Shown here: in pieces, positions 45,080 through 55,019 of the stretch
Numbering within the stretch: position 1 is the stretch's first letter
Layout: the number at the start of each line of letters is the position of its first letter
NCBI GenBank assembly: GCA_944321885.1
Contig: CALUNB010000006.1
Span: 1-64,000, forward strand
DNA: 64,000 nt
Origin: an uncultured Bacteroidales bacterium
GTDB taxonomy: Bacteria; Bacteroidota; Bacteroidia; Bacteroidales; P3
Direction: 5' to 3'
Notes under the pieces: generated by a model
Databases searched by the model: none
What the model saw: only the letters and a program-made list of their open reading frames with translations
Told to the model about the DNA's origin: nothing
Program-made: the position numbers and the translations under genes

Positions 45080-46414
45080 ATGAAAACATTCAACATAGGC
45101 GGGGTTCATCCCAACGACAGCAAGCTCAACGCGGATGCCCCGATGCAGGAACTGCCCATTCCCAAACAAGTCTGTGTCATGGTCAGCCAGCACCTGGGAG
45201 CTCCTTCCCAACCGATTGTAAAAAAAGGCGACAAGGTAAAAGTCGGAACGGTACTGACTTCCAACGAGGCATTCCTGAGCGCCGTCGTCCACTCCCCTGT
45301 GAGCGGGACGGTCAACAAAATCGCGGACATTCCCGATGCTTCGCTTTATCCGAAACCGGCCATCTTCATCGACGTGGAGGGTGACGAATGGGAAGAAAGT
45401 ATCGACCGCAGTCCCGAAATCAAACGGGAAATCAGCCTGAGCGGCCCGGAAATCATCCAAAAAATCAAAGAAATGGGTATCGTGGGTATGGGGGGAGCCT
45501 GTTTCCCGACCCATGTCAAGCTGATGCCGCCCAAAGATGCCAAAGCCGAATTCCTCTTGCTCAACGGGGTGGAATGCGAGCCCTACCTCACTTGCGACTA
45601 CCGATTGATGCTCGACCATGCCGAAGAAATCCTTATCGGAGCTTCGGCCTTGATGAAAGCCCTGGATGTGAAACAGGCTATTGTCGGCATCGAAGCCAAC
45701 AAACCCAAAGCCATCGCACACATGACGGAAACGGCCAAGAATTTTCCGGGCATCAGCGTGCAGGCTTTGAAGATGAAATATCCCCAAGGGGCCGAAAAAC
45801 AACTAATCAAAGCTCTGACAGGACGTGCCGTACCTTCGGGCAAACTTCCTATCAACGTGGGTTGCGTCGTGGACAATGTGGCCACCTGCTATGCCGTCTA
45901 CCAAGCCGTGCAGAAAAACATGCCTTTAATCCAGCGCATGGTGACCGTAACGGGGCCCAGCATCCCGGAACCCACCAATTTCCTGGCACGTCTCGGGACT
46001 CCGGTATCCGCCTTCCTCGAAGCCGTGGGCGGGATACCCGGAGATAGTGGCAAAGTCATTTCCGGCGGCCCCATGATGGGGAAAGCCTTGTCGAGCACCG
46101 AAACCTGCTCGGTAAAAGGGATGTCGGGAATTCTGGTCTTGCCCGAAAAGCAAGCCCACCGCCAGACCGTTTATCCTTGCATCCGTTGCGGAAAATGCGT
46201 GGACGCCTGCCCCATGGGTTTGGAACCCTACCTGATTGCCGCCACGGCGATGGCCAAGGATTTTGAAAAAACCGAAAAAGCAAGGGTAATGGATTGCATC
46301 GAATGCGGATGCTGCCAATTCTCCTGCCCCTCTTTCCGTCCCCTCCTCGACTCGGTGAAGCTCGGAAAGGCGACCGTGGGAAAGATTATCCGTGCAAGGA
46401 ATGCAAAAAATTAA
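45080..46414 (+). CDS. rnfC: Rnf electron transport complex subunit C
   Basis: A 444-residue subunit containing the NADH/FMN site: GMGGACFPTHVK is near residue 137 and the SLBB-like domain follows. The C-terminal [4Fe-4S] motifs are CIRCGKCVDACPMG and CIECGCCQFSCP. It accepts electrons in the exchange between ferredoxin and NAD+. It starts 34 bp after rnfB. Confidence 0.96.
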   Translation: MKTFNIGGVHPNDSKLNADAPMQELPIPKQVCVMVSQHLGAPSQPIVKKGDKVKVGTVLTSNEAFLSAVVHSPVSGTVNKIADIPDASLYPKPAIFIDVEGDEWEESIDRSPEIKREISLSGPEIIQKIKEMGIVGMGGACFPTHVKLMPPKDAKAEFLLLNGVECEPYLTCDYRLMLDHAEEILIGASALMKALDVKQAIVGIEANKPKAIAHMTETAKNFPGISVQALKMKYPQGAEKQLIKALTGRAVPSGKLPINVGCVVDNVATCYAVYQAVQKNMPLIQRMVTVTGPSIPEPTNFLARLGTPVSAFLEAVGGIPGDSGKVISGGPMMGKALSSTETCSVKGMSGILVLPEKQAHRQTVYPCIRCGKCVDACPMGLEPYLIAATAMAKDFEKTEKARVMDCIECGCCQFSCPSFRPLLDSVKLGKATVGKIIRARNAKN

Positions 46415-46435
46415 GAACCTTAAGATTTAAGCGAT

Positions 46436-47440
46436 ATGGCTGAAAATACAAAATGGGTAGTGTCGGGCGCCCCTCATATTCACGGCTCCGAATCCATTAC
46501 GAAAATCATGTGGGGCGTGGTCATTGCCTTGATTCCCACATTCCTTGTCAGTGTGTATTTCTTTGGCTTGCGGGCCTTGGCACTGACCTTGGTAACGGTG
46601 GCATCCTGCCTCTTGTTCGAGTTCCTGATCAACCGGTTCCTCTTCAAACGGCCTTGCTGCTTGGGAGATGGCTCGGCCATGATTACCGGTTTGCTCTTGG
46701 CTTTCAACCTGCCTTCCAACCTGCCTTTCTGGATGGCCATCGTAGGTTCGCTGATTGCCATCGGCGTAGCCAAATGGGCTTACGGCGGTTTGGGGACCAA
46801 CCCTTTCAACCCGGCCTTGGTCGGTCGTGTGTTCCTGTTGATTTCTTTCCCGGTGGCCATGACGACCTGGCCCGTGCCCAAACCTCTTTTCGGAGGCAAT
46901 GCCGTGGCGGACGCCATCACCGGTCCTACCCCGTTGGCCCTTGCCAAAGAGGGTTTGAAAGCCGGACAAACACCCGATCAAATCCTGGGCGGCCTTCCTG
47001 GATACGGGGACATGTTGCTCGGCAATATGGGCGGATCCTTGGGTGAAATTTCGGCTATCGCCATCCTGTTGGGCGGGATTTACATGCTCTGCCGCCGCAT
47101 CATCACCTGGCATATCCCGGTGGCTTTCTTAGGAACGGCCTTCATCTTCGGCGGTATCCTTTGGCTGGCCGCACCCGACCAGTTCATGGATCCGGTCTTC
47201 CACCTGCTCTCCGGAGGTATGATGCTGGGTGCCGTCTTCATGGCCACCGACATGGTTACCTCCCCGATGACCAAGACAGGGAAACTGATTTTCGGAGCCG
47301 GTTGCGGGCTTCTGACCATCCTTATCCGTAATTTCGGAGCCTATCCGGAAGGTGTTTCCTTCGCCATCCTGATTATGAATGCGTTCGTACCCCTCATCAA
47401 CCGCGGCACGACCCCCAAACGTTTCGCAAACGCCAAATAA
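46436..47440 (+). CDS. rnfD: Rnf electron transport complex subunit D
   Basis: A 334-residue integral membrane subunit, related to NqrB, with about nine helices. The flavinylation region of the family is the DAITGPTPLAL stretch (about residue 160), where FMN attaches to a Thr. It forms part of the ion channel with RnfA, RnfE and RnfG. Confidence 0.95.
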   Translation: MAENTKWVVSGAPHIHGSESITKIMWGVVIALIPTFLVSVYFFGLRALALTLVTVASCLLFEFLINRFLFKRPCCLGDGSAMITGLLLAFNLPSNLPFWMAIVGSLIAIGVAKWAYGGLGTNPFNPALVGRVFLLISFPVAMTTWPVPKPLFGGNAVADAITGPTPLALAKEGLKAGQTPDQILGGLPGYGDMLLGNMGGSLGEISAIAILLGGIYMLCRRIITWHIPVAFLGTAFIFGGILWLAAPDQFMDPVFHLLSGGMMLGAVFMATDMVTSPMTKTGKLIFGAGCGLLTILIRNFGAYPEGVSFAILIMNAFVPLINRGTTPKRFANAK

Positions 47441-47448
47441 AGAAAGTC

Positions 47449-48021
47449 ATGAAAAAGAAAGAATCGTCCTTGAAAAATATGTTGCTCAGCATGGCTCTCA
47501 TCGCGGGCATTTCCGGCTTCGCCTTGGGTTTCGTCTACCAAATCACCGAACCCAAAATCAGCGCGGCCAAGAAAGCAAAGGAAGAAAACGCCATACGGAC
47601 CGTCCTGCCGGACTTCCAAACCAAGGAAGAAAAAAGCATCCTGTTGGACGGAGAAACGAAAGAAATCACCTATTCCGTGGCTTACAACGGGGATCAATTG
47701 GTGGGTGTGGCGGTGAACACCTATTCAATGAATGGTTTCTCGGGTGAAATCGGCCTGATGGTGGGCATCCTGCCCGACGGGACCCTGAACAAGGTTTCCG
47801 TGCTGCTCTGCAACGAAACCCCCGGTTTGGGGACCAAGATGTCCGACCCGGGTTTTTACACACAATTCGAAGATAAGAATCCGTCTTCCTTCAAGTTCAG
47901 CGTGAAGAAAGACGGAGGAGACGTGGATGCCATCACCTCGGCCACCATCAGTTCCCGGGCTTATTGCGATGCGCTGGACCGGGCTTACAAAGTGTTTAAC
48001 CAAATCGTTCCCACCAAATAA
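47449..48021 (+). CDS. rnfG: Rnf electron transport complex subunit G
   Basis: A 190-residue subunit with an N-terminal membrane helix (about 14-32) and a periplasmic FMN-binding domain. The covalent FMN site appears as DAITSATISSRAY near residue 163, where the family has S/D-GAT-S/T; here a Ser takes the place of the usual Gly. NETPGLGTKMSDPGF is also characteristic. It starts 8 bp after rnfD. Confidence 0.94.
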   Translation: MKKKESSLKNMLLSMALIAGISGFALGFVYQITEPKISAAKKAKEENAIRTVLPDFQTKEEKSILLDGETKEITYSVAYNGDQLVGVAVNTYSMNGFSGEIGLMVGILPDGTLNKVSVLLCNETPGLGTKMSDPGFYTQFEDKNPSSFKFSVKKDGGDVDAITSATISSRAYCDALDRAYKVFNQIVPTK

Positions 48022-48031
48022 ATAAACCGAC

Positions 48032-48631
48032 ATGAGTGCAAAAATCAACCAGTGGCAGAATTTCAGTAAAGGTCTGCTCAAAGAAAGCCCTACCTTTTCT
48101 TTGATTTTGGGGATGTGTCCTACTTTGGCTGTCACCTCCTCGGCTCAGAACGGATTGGGAATGGGTTTGGCGACGACTTTCGTCTTGACGCTTTCCAACG
48201 CCCTTATATCGGCCCTCAAATCGCAAATCCCCGACAAGGTCCGCATCCCGTGTTTCATCGTGGTAATCGCCGCCTTCACGACGATTGTCGATTTGCTGAT
48301 CCAGGGTTATGTACCGGCATTGGCGGCCAGCTTGGGTGTTTTCATTCCTTTGATTGTGGTGAACTGCATCGTTTTAGGACGTGCTGAAGCCTTCGCCTCC
48401 AAGAACGGGGTGTTCTCGTCCATCATCGATGGGTTGGGCATGGGGCTCGGCTTCACATTCGCCCTCACCCTGCTGGGTATCATCCGTGAAGCTTTGGGCG
48501 CCGGAGCTTTCTTCGGGCACAAGTTCATCGACGGGGACGGTATCATCGTTTTCATCCTGGCACCGGGAGCCTTTATCGTGTTGGGATTCCTGATCGCCTT
48601 GATACATTATTTCTCCGCGAAAAAACATTAA
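48032..48631 (+). CDS. rnfE: Rnf electron transport complex subunit E
   Basis: A 199-residue six-helix membrane subunit related to NqrD. The first helix contains LILGMCPTLAVTSSAQNG, with the conserved Cys that helps ligate a cluster at the RnfA/RnfE interface, and IVVNCIVLGRAEAFA holds the second conserved Cys. It starts 10 bp after rnfG. Confidence 0.95.
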   Translation: MSAKINQWQNFSKGLLKESPTFSLILGMCPTLAVTSSAQNGLGMGLATTFVLTLSNALISALKSQIPDKVRIPCFIVVIAAFTTIVDLLIQGYVPALAASLGVFIPLIVVNCIVLGRAEAFASKNGVFSSIIDGLGMGLGFTFALTLLGIIREALGAGAFFGHKFIDGDGIIVFILAPGAFIVLGFLIALIHYFSAKKH

Positions 48632-48658
48632 TCCGCACAACCTTAAACAACAAGAACC

Positions 48659-49234
48659 ATGGAATATATCCTTCTTATCATAAGTACGATATTGGTCAAC
48701 AATATCGTTTTTGCCCAAACCTTGGGGATTTGCCCGTTCCTCGGTGTTTCCAGCAAGATATCCTCTTCCTTGGGCATGGGGGCTGCCGTTGTCTTCGTCA
48801 TCACCTTGGCAACCTTGATTACCTACCTGATTAACATGGGTATCCTGATTCCCCTCCACCTGGACGGATTCTTGCAAACCTTGGTATTCATCCTGGTTAT
48901 CGCCGCCTTGGTACAGATGGTGGAAATCATCCTGAAGAAAATCAGCCCTTCGCTCTACGCTGCATTGGGGATTTTCCTGCCCTTGATTACGACCAACTGC
49001 GCCGTGCTTGGTGTTGCCTTGCTTGTAATCCAAAAAGAATACTCCTTGCTCCAAAGCGTAGTCTACGGTTTCGGAACAGCGGTCGGCTTCGGCTTGGCCC
49101 TGGTCATCATGGCGGGTATCCGGGAACAACTGGAACTGGTCTCAGTTCCCAAAGGAATGAAAGGAAGCCCGATTACCTTGGTTACGGCCGGAATCCTGGC
49201 CTTGGCTTTCATGGGTTTCGCCAATTTGGTGTAA
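48659..49234 (+). CDS. rnfA: Rnf electron transport complex subunit A
   Basis: A 191-residue six-helix subunit related to NqrE and homologous to RnfE in inverted topology. LGICPFLGVSSK and TTNCAVLGVALL carry the conserved Cys residues. It closes the BCDGEA cluster, and a palindromic repeat follows 64 bp later. Confidence 0.95.
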   Translation: MEYILLIISTILVNNIVFAQTLGICPFLGVSSKISSSLGMGAAVVFVITLATLITYLINMGILIPLHLDGFLQTLVFILVIAALVQMVEIILKKISPSLYAALGIFLPLITTNCAVLGVALLVIQKEYSLLQSVVYGFGTAVGFGLALVIMAGIREQLELVSVPKGMKGSPITLVTAGILALAFMGFANLV

Positions 49235-49297
49235 TTTCGCGGAATCCTGCTGGACAGGGAAGACACTGCAATAAAGGAAATTTGGACAACTTCTTTC

Positions 49298-49417
49298 GCG
49301 GTGTGTCAGAATGAGTAAGATGCCAGGCGCTAGAGAGGGAACCAAGGAGCGTGCCAAGCGCACCTGGGTTCACTCTCGAAAGCAATGAGGCCGGATTGCT
49401 CATCGTGGCACACCGCC
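49298..49417. repeat. GGCGGTGTG-family repeat between rnfA and arcC
   Basis: The left end GCGGTGTGTCAGAATGAGTA and the right end GTGGCACACCGCC are inverted. Inside are AAGATGCCAGGCGCT and a small stem GCAAT/ATTGC. It fills most of the 220-bp gap and could act as a terminator or mRNA-stability element; there is no T run. Confidence 0.7.
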
Positions 49418-49454
49418 TTTGCCTTTTGATAGATAAACCTTAACACACAATACA

Positions 49455-50393
49455 ATGAAGACAGCTGTTGTCGCTTTAGGTGGGAACGCTCTTCTGCGCA
49501 GCGGGCAGAAAGGGACTTTCGCCGAACAAATCCAAAACGTGACCGCAACTTGCCAAGCCTTGGTCAAACTGATCCAACAAGGGTATTCCATCTGCATCGG
49601 TCATGGCAACGGTCCCCAAGTGGGCAATGTCATGTTGCAGCATGAAGCAGGGAAAAAGGAATTCGGGCTACCGGCCATGCCCATGGATTTCTGCGTGGCT
49701 GAGACCCAAGGTTCCATCGGATACATGATTGAACTCTGCCTTTACAACGAATTGCACAAGGCAGGCCTGACCAAGGATGTGATTTGCCTGTCCACCCAGG
49801 TCCGGGTAGACAAGAACGACCCGGCATTCCAGAAACCGACCAAACCGGTAGGACCTTACTATACGAAGGAAGAAGCCGACAAATATGCCGCCGAAACAGG
49901 GGCCATTTTCAAGGAAGACCCCAAAGGCAACGGATGGCGGAAGGTTGTTCCCTCGCCCACTCCTATCGAAATAAACCATATCGGAACCATCTTGCGGGCC
50001 CTGGTGAACGACAATATCGTCATCACCGTGGGCGGAGGCGGTATCCCGGTAGTTCATGAAAACGGAATGTACCATGGCGTGGAAGCCGTCATCGACAAGG
50101 ATTTGGCTTCCGCCTTGTTGGCTTCCCGTATCGGAGCCCATTCCTTCTTCATCCTGACCGATGTGCCTAATGTCTGCATCCGCTTCCGCAAACCGGACGA
50201 AAAGAAACTGGAACAAATCACCGTGGAGGAAGCCAAGAAATACTTGGCAGACGGAGAATTCGCCGAAGGTTCGATGGCCCCGAAAATCCGGGCCGCCCTC
50301 TTCTTCCTCGAACATGGGGGACACGAGTGCATCATCACCGAAGCCGGGATGCTGGGGCAGGAGCATGCCGGAACCCGGATTGTAAAGGAATAA
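49455..50393 (+). CDS. arcC: Carbamate kinase
   Basis: A 312-residue amino-acid-kinase-fold enzyme. It can make ATP from carbamoyl phosphate and [18 protein letters not shown] binds phosphate, [11 protein letters not shown] and [12 protein letters not shown] are family motifs, and [12 protein letters not shown] precedes the nucleotide site. Paired with the OTC gene 29 bp downstream, it suggests substrate-level ATP formation from citrulline. No arginine deiminase gene lies in the window. Confidence 0.95.
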   Translation: MKTAVVALGGNALLRSGQKGTFAEQIQNVTATCQALVKLIQQGYSICIGHGNGPQVGNVMLQHEAGKKEFGLPAMPMDFCVAETQGSIGYMIELCLYNELHKAGLTKDVICLSTQVRVDKNDPAFQKPTKPVGPYYTKEEADKYAAETGAIFKEDPKGNGWRKVVPSPTPIEINHIGTILRALVNDNIVITVGGGGIPVVHENGMYHGVEAVIDKDLASALLASRIGAHSFFILTDVPNVCIRFRKPDEKKLEQITVEEAKKYLADGEFAEGSMAPKIRAALFFLEHGGHECIITEAGMLGQEHAGTRIVKE

Positions 50394-50422
50394 CCAAGAT
50401 ATTAACCAAAAAATTCAATACA

Positions 50423-51421
50423 ATGGCTTTTAATCTGAAAAACAGGAATTTCCTGAAAATTCTCGATTTCACTCCCAAAGAACTCCAATTCTTGCTGGAC
50501 TTGTCCGCCCAACTCAAAGCCGCCAAGTACGCCGGGACCGAACAGCCCATGCTCAAAGGCAAGAACATCGTCCTGCTGTTTGAAAAGGATTCCACCCGTA
50601 CCCGCTGCTCCTTCGAAACGGCTGCCCACGACCAAGGTGCCAACGTGACCTACCTGGGTCCTTCCGGTTCCCAAATGGGTAAGAAGGAATCCATGAAGGA
50701 TACCGCCCGTGTATTGGGCCGCATCTATGACGGTATCGAATACCGTGGTTTCGCCCAAGAAATCGTGGAAAGCTTGGCCGAACACGCCGGGGTTCCCGTA
50801 TGGAACGGTTTGACCAACGAATCCCACCCGACCCAGATCCTGGCCGACTTCCTGACCATGATGGAGCACAGCGACAAACCCTTGCACAAGGTAAGCTTCG
50901 CCTATCTCGGTGATGCCCGCTACAACATGGGGAACTCCTTGATGGTAGGTGCCGCCAAGATGGGGATGGACTTCCGGGCCGTGGCTCCGAAAGAATTCTG
51001 GCCCGACCAGAAACTGGTGGATGAATGCAAGAAAATCGCGCTCGAAACCGGTGCAAAGATTACCTTGACGGAAAATGTGGAAGAAGGTGTCAAAGGTGTG
51101 GACTTCCTCTACACCGACGTATGGGTTTCGATGGGCGAACCGATGGAAGCCTGGGGCGAACGTATCAACGCCTTGAAGAAATACCAAATCAACATGGATG
51201 TCATCAAGGCTACAGGCAATCCCAACGTGAAATTCATGCACTGCCTGCCGGCTTTCCACAACCTGGAAACCAGCATTGGCCGTGAAGTTTACGAAAAGTA
51301 CGGCATGGATGCTTTGGAAGTGACCGAAGACGTGTTCGAATCCAAACACAGCATCGTGTTCGATGAAGCGGAAAACCGCTTGCACACGATCAAGGCTGTC
51401 ATGGTCGCCACGTTGGCCTAA
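50423..51421 (+). CDS. Ornithine carbamoyltransferase
   Basis: A 332-residue enzyme interconverting ornithine plus carbamoyl phosphate with citrulline. [15 protein letters not shown] binds carbamoyl phosphate, [16 protein letters not shown] and [17 protein letters not shown] (SMG ornithine loop) are diagnostic, and MHCLPAFH holds the catalytic Cys. The length and the carbamate kinase neighbour favour a catabolic role (arcB-like), but an anabolic argF role cannot be excluded. It ends at a strong terminator. Confidence 0.93.
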   Translation: MAFNLKNRNFLKILDFTPKELQFLLDLSAQLKAAKYAGTEQPMLKGKNIVLLFEKDSTRTRCSFETAAHDQGANVTYLGPSGSQMGKKESMKDTARVLGRIYDGIEYRGFAQEIVESLAEHAGVPVWNGLTNESHPTQILADFLTMMEHSDKPLHKVSFAYLGDARYNMGNSLMVGAAKMGMDFRAVAPKEFWPDQKLVDECKKIALETGAKITLTENVEEGVKGVDFLYTDVWVSMGEPMEAWGERINALKKYQINMDVIKATGNPNVKFMHCLPAFHNLETSIGREVYEKYGMDALEVTEDVFESKHSIVFDEAENRLHTIKAVMVATLA

Positions 51422-51441
51422 GCTTTTCCCTTTGGAAATGA

Positions 51442-51470
51442 AAAATGCCACGGATTTTCCGTGGCATTTT
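51442..51470. terminator. Bidirectional terminator after OTC
   Basis: AAAATGCCACGG and CCGTGGCATTTT with a short ATTTT loop. It serves both the OTC gene and the convergent YggS gene. Confidence 0.85.
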
Positions 51471-51503
51471 CGTTTGTAGCCGTTCCTCCGTCCTCGAAAA
51501 GGA

Positions 51504-52193
51504 TCACACCAGGTCGGAAAGCTTCAACGAGTAATCCCGTCCTCCGAAAATCGAGCTTCCGATACGCACCATCGTGCTTCCCTCTTCCATGGCTATCAGA
51601 TAATCATCGGACATCCCCATGGAAATTTCCTTGAAATGAGGCTCCGAAGCGAAATAACGGGACTTCAAATAATCGAATTCCTGGCGTAAAGAAACGAACT
51701 CGGAACGGACTTGCGCCTTGTCCTCGGTAAAGGTCGCCATTCCCATGACCCCGTCGATGCGGACATTCTTCAACTGCGCGAACTCTTCCGAGTCCAGCAT
51801 GGCTTCGGCTTCCTCACGTTGGAAACCGAACTTGGTTTCCTCGCGAGCGATATGAAATTGAAGCAAACAGGGAATGACCCGCTGGCATTTGGCCGCAGCC
51901 TTGTCCACCTCTTTTAAAAGCGGAAAGCTGTCGATGCTATGGACCAGAGAGACATAAGGGGCAATGTATTTGATCTTGTTGGTCTGCAAATGCCCGATGA
52001 AATGCCATTGGATATCCGCCGGCAACCCGGCCTGCTTGGCTTTCATTTCCTGGGCCTTGTTCTCCCCGAAGCACTTCTGCCCCAAATCGTACACGGCCAG
52101 GATTTCGGAAACCGGCTTGTACTTGGATACGGCAATCAAACGAACCCCCGGTTTCAGGCTCGCCAGAATCTTTTCATAGTTTTCTTTCAACAT
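51504..52193 (-). CDS. yggS: YggS/PLPBP family pyridoxal-phosphate homeostasis protein
   Basis: A 229-residue single-domain alanine-racemase-like fold without known catalytic activity. PLP binds the Lys in LIAVSKYKP near residue 24. FGENKAQEM, WHFIGHLQTNKIK and SMGMSDDYLIAMEEGSTMVRIG complete the cofactor pocket. Members balance PLP and amino-acid pools. The upstream side carries a small hairpin. Confidence 0.93.
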   Translation of the reverse strand: MLKENYEKILASLKPGVRLIAVSKYKPVSEILAVYDLGQKCFGENKAQEMKAKQAGLPADIQWHFIGHLQTNKIKYIAPYVSLVHSIDSFPLLKEVDKAAAKCQRVIPCLLQFHIAREETKFGFQREEAEAMLDSEEFAQLKNVRIDGVMGMATFTEDKAQVRSEFVSLRQEFDYLKSRYFASEPHFKEISMGMSDDYLIAMEEGSTMVRIGSSIFGGRDYSLKLSDLV

Positions 52194-52210
52194 GGTATGT
52201 TATATTGGGA

Positions 52211-52230
52211 CGGTGTGCCATAACACACCG
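52211..52230. repeat. Minimal GGTGTG hairpin
   Basis: CGGTGTG and CACACCG around a six-base loop: the same arms as the longer dispersed repeats with almost nothing between them. Confidence 0.5.
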
Positions 52231-52317
52231 CCGAAGATGTCACAAGAAGTTTTATTTTGATACATTCTCTTTGAAAACCAGTTCCATTTTCCGGGACCAT
52301 TCCCGCCCAACGCTCCC

Positions 52318-53130
52318 TCAATCGAAAACCGAAGCTTCGTGCCGGTGGGAATCCAATTCCTTGATGAATTCCAGACGCACGGTCTCACCTTCTTCCAATT
52401 TCAAGTCCGGAAGGCCGATACTGTCTCCCGATTCGCAAACCGTGAAACTGAAATGTCCTCCCCTTTTCACTTTCACCAAACAGGATTGAACCGAAGGCAG
52501 CAATTTATCGGGGTTTTCCGGTTCGACCACCCCATGACGGAACTTCCCTTTCAGGCCATAATTATAGCCCAACAACTCGTTGGCCAAGGAAATCTGCCCG
52601 GAAAGCAGGAGGTTCCGAATCCGGGTCGAGCTCAAATGCTGGTGATGGACCATCTGTTCAGGGAAGCGGTCCACTTCAAAGCCGGACTTTTTTCCATACT
52701 CCAACATCTGTTCGTAGCTGCCTTTCCGGTCATGCCCGAAATTATGGTTATAGCCCACCAACATACGCTTGACCCCAAGGGTTCCGACCAATACTTTCTC
52801 GATGAATTCCCCGTAAGGGATCCGGGAAAACTCCTGGTCGAAACGAAGGACCAAAAGCTTGTGCAAGCCCGCTTTTTCCAACAAGTCCGCCTTCTCCTCA
52901 TCGGTCGATAACAGACGGAACCTATGGTCGTAGGCGTCATCCGAATGCAATACCATACGGGGATGCGGACTGAAAGTCACCAAAACGCTTTCGCCCTCGT
53001 CCACTTCGGCATAATGATTCAAGAGGGATATCATGGCACGATGGGCCACGTGCACCCCGTCGAAAGAACCCACCGTCACCACCGGGTTCCGGCAAGCCTT
53101 CCAATTCTCCAAGCCGAAAATCACATCCAT
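52318..53130 (-). CDS. FAD synthetase-like protein lacking a normal riboflavin kinase domain
   Basis: A 270-residue protein. The first 185 residues match the FMN adenylyltransferase part of RibF: VTVGSFDGVHVAHRAM (the GVHxGH motif, here with Ala for Gly), LVTFSPHPRMVL, VGYNHNFGHDRKG and SSTRIRNLL. The C-terminal 80 residues keep a short G-KFRHG-like start, but the ATP-binding GFPTAN motif and the usual flavokinase length are missing. It may adenylylate FMN only or have another nucleotidyl role. A bifunctional RibF would then be expected elsewhere. It follows the outer-membrane barrel gene by 41 bp. Confidence 0.8.
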   Translation of the reverse strand: MDVIFGLENWKACRNPVVTVGSFDGVHVAHRAMISLLNHYAEVDEGESVLVTFSPHPRMVLHSDDAYDHRFRLLSTDEEKADLLEKAGLHKLLVLRFDQEFSRIPYGEFIEKVLVGTLGVKRMLVGYNHNFGHDRKGSYEQMLEYGKKSGFEVDRFPEQMVHHQHLSSTRIRNLLLSGQISLANELLGYNYGLKGKFRHGVVEPENPDKLLPSVQSCLVKVKRGGHFSFTVCESGDSIGLPDLKLEEGETVRLEFIKELDSHRHEASVFD

Positions 53131-53171
53131 ACCACAAGAAGTTTTATCTCCTTCCTCGAATCAGCAAAATT

Positions 53172-54983
53172 TTAAAAATCAACCGTCAATCCGACCATGA
53201 AATTGAAACGGTAGGACGGGTAATCATACCACATGTAGTACCGTTGCGAAAGGATGTTGTTCAAGTCCAAGAAGACCGTCATCCGTTTGATGAAGCGGTA
53301 CTCGGCCCCGATGCTCCAGTCGGCGCACCCCTTCAAGGTTTGTTCATTCCCTTGGCGGTCCAAGGCTTTCATGTTCGTGTAGCCCCGCAAGTCCGTATAA
53401 ACGGAAAGCCCCTTGACGATATTGTACTTGAAGGCCAAGTTCGCCGTAAAGGCCGGCGTGTAATACAAGCGGTCGTTGTAATAGTTGTAGGTGGCATCCA
53501 CGTGGGCCGAAATCTTCTCGCCGAAATGGAAATTCAAGTCCCCGCGCAGGCGGAAGTTGAACACATTCCCGCTGTAATAAGGACTGAAATCGTTATATCC
53601 GTAATAGTCGAAACGGTAGCTCCAATCATAGCGGTAATAGTCAAAACTCAATATGTTTTCCATGAAATGGGCCGAAGCCTTGATCCGGAAATCCACGTTC
53701 CGGGTGATGTTCCCTTCCAAGCCCACATAGGCATTGAACTTGTCCCGCGTGAACTTGAAATCGGAAAAAATGGTCGGATGCAAAAACGGGTTGATACGGG
53801 ATATCTCGTCCAAGGTATTCCGGTCCACACCACCGCCTGTCCCGATGAAGAAAGTCAAAACCTTGTCTATCAAATGCAATTTCAAATCAACCACCGGATT
53901 GAACTGGAACCAGCTTTGGTTCCCTGTATAGGAATTCAAAGCCGAATTACCGAACACATGGAAAACCAAAGCCGCATTCAACTCCACAAAATCGTATTTG
54001 TAACAGAGGGTCGGTTCGAAATTCAAATGCCAGGCATTGTGAATTCCGTTTCCCCGTATAAAATCTTCGTCGTAACCGACATCCCCCTGTTCCGCCGTCC
54101 AGTAACCGTCATTGATCCCATCGCGGAACATATTGTCCTCGAAGCGCAAACGCCCTCCTACTTGCAAGACATCGACCGAACGGCGGTCCTGCAAGACCAC
54201 CTTGGCCACCCCGCCTTCGACCAAAACCGTGTTTTCGGAAGCTGTCTTGGAAAAGTTGTTCAAATTCAGGTTGTAATCCAACTTGGCATCGAACTGCAAA
54301 TCATCCACGGAACGGGCATTGTCGGTAAAACTCAAGATAGCCCGGGCACTCTGGAACCAGCGTTTGGCCTGGTTTTCAAAATCCCCCAGGTCCAAGCCGG
54401 GAGGTACCGTGTCCCAATTCCCGAAGCCGTAACAGTTGACGGCCCGCTGGCTGTAAATCACATCCAAGGAAGAGATGAACTTGTCGGCAAAAATCCGCCC
54501 GGTCACATTGGCCTCGTTCAAGGAATGGTTCGTCTTGAAGCGGTCATAGCCCTTGATGTTGCCATAAGCCGAATGGTGGCGGTAGGAAGCTGCGACCTCG
54601 TACTTCCGGTCTCTCCCCATGGCAAAATTGAGCTCGGCCAAAGGAGACAGGTGATTGCCGAACCCTACCTTCACACTGTTGTTCCACAACTTGGGAATCG
54701 GTTCACCCAATATCTTGGCCGGCTTGATATTCTCCACCGGATAACTTGTAGCAAAGGGACGGGAAATAATCTCGTAGTCGAAACCGGGTGCCGGCAGGAC
54801 CGTATCCATGGGGCTGGGCGAGAAAACCGGTTTCTCCACACTTCCCAAACTCGGCTGGTACGGTGCAGTAACCGTCACACTTTCATTGTACTGTTCCGCT
54901 GTTGCCGGATTATCCTGGGCCATAGACAGGCTCGTCCCTGCCATCATGCCCCCTATCCATAGGAATAATATGCGCTTTTCCAT
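53172..54983 (-). CDS. Outer-membrane beta-barrel protein (plugless, TonB-receptor-like)
   Basis: A 603-residue protein with a signal peptide (residues 1-22, cleavage near LSMAQ). SVTVTAPYQPSLGSVEKPVF resembles a TonB-box-like start, but a full plug is missing, and the remainder is a barrel of many amphipathic strands ending RFNFMVGLTVDF. It lies 36 bp downstream of the large TPR gene and probably works with it in the envelope. Ligand and function unknown. The ATG at 54983 is preferred over an in-frame TTG at 54995. Confidence 0.8.
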   Translation of the reverse strand: MEKRILFLWIGGMMAGTSLSMAQDNPATAEQYNESVTVTAPYQPSLGSVEKPVFSPSPMDTVLPAPGFDYEIISRPFATSYPVENIKPAKILGEPIPKLWNNSVKVGFGNHLSPLAELNFAMGRDRKYEVAASYRHHSAYGNIKGYDRFKTNHSLNEANVTGRIFADKFISSLDVIYSQRAVNCYGFGNWDTVPPGLDLGDFENQAKRWFQSARAILSFTDNARSVDDLQFDAKLDYNLNLNNFSKTASENTVLVEGGVAKVVLQDRRSVDVLQVGGRLRFEDNMFRDGINDGYWTAEQGDVGYDEDFIRGNGIHNAWHLNFEPTLCYKYDFVELNAALVFHVFGNSALNSYTGNQSWFQFNPVVDLKLHLIDKVLTFFIGTGGGVDRNTLDEISRINPFLHPTIFSDFKFTRDKFNAYVGLEGNITRNVDFRIKASAHFMENILSFDYYRYDWSYRFDYYGYNDFSPYYSGNVFNFRLRGDLNFHFGEKISAHVDATYNYYNDRLYYTPAFTANLAFKYNIVKGLSVYTDLRGYTNMKALDRQGNEQTLKGCADWSIGAEYRFIKRMTVFLDLNNILSQRYYMWYDYPSYRFNFMVGLTVDF

Positions 54984-55019
54984 AATCCTGTTCAAAAAGA
55001 GTTTTTTATGCCATGGAGC

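Noticed and set aside
53244-54962. Plus-strand frame of 572 codons opposite the outer-membrane barrel gene
   Set aside because: It mirrors the barrel gene and has no domain or start context. The same applies to the long plus-strand frames at 30880-33162, 55008-57140 and 57141-58838.
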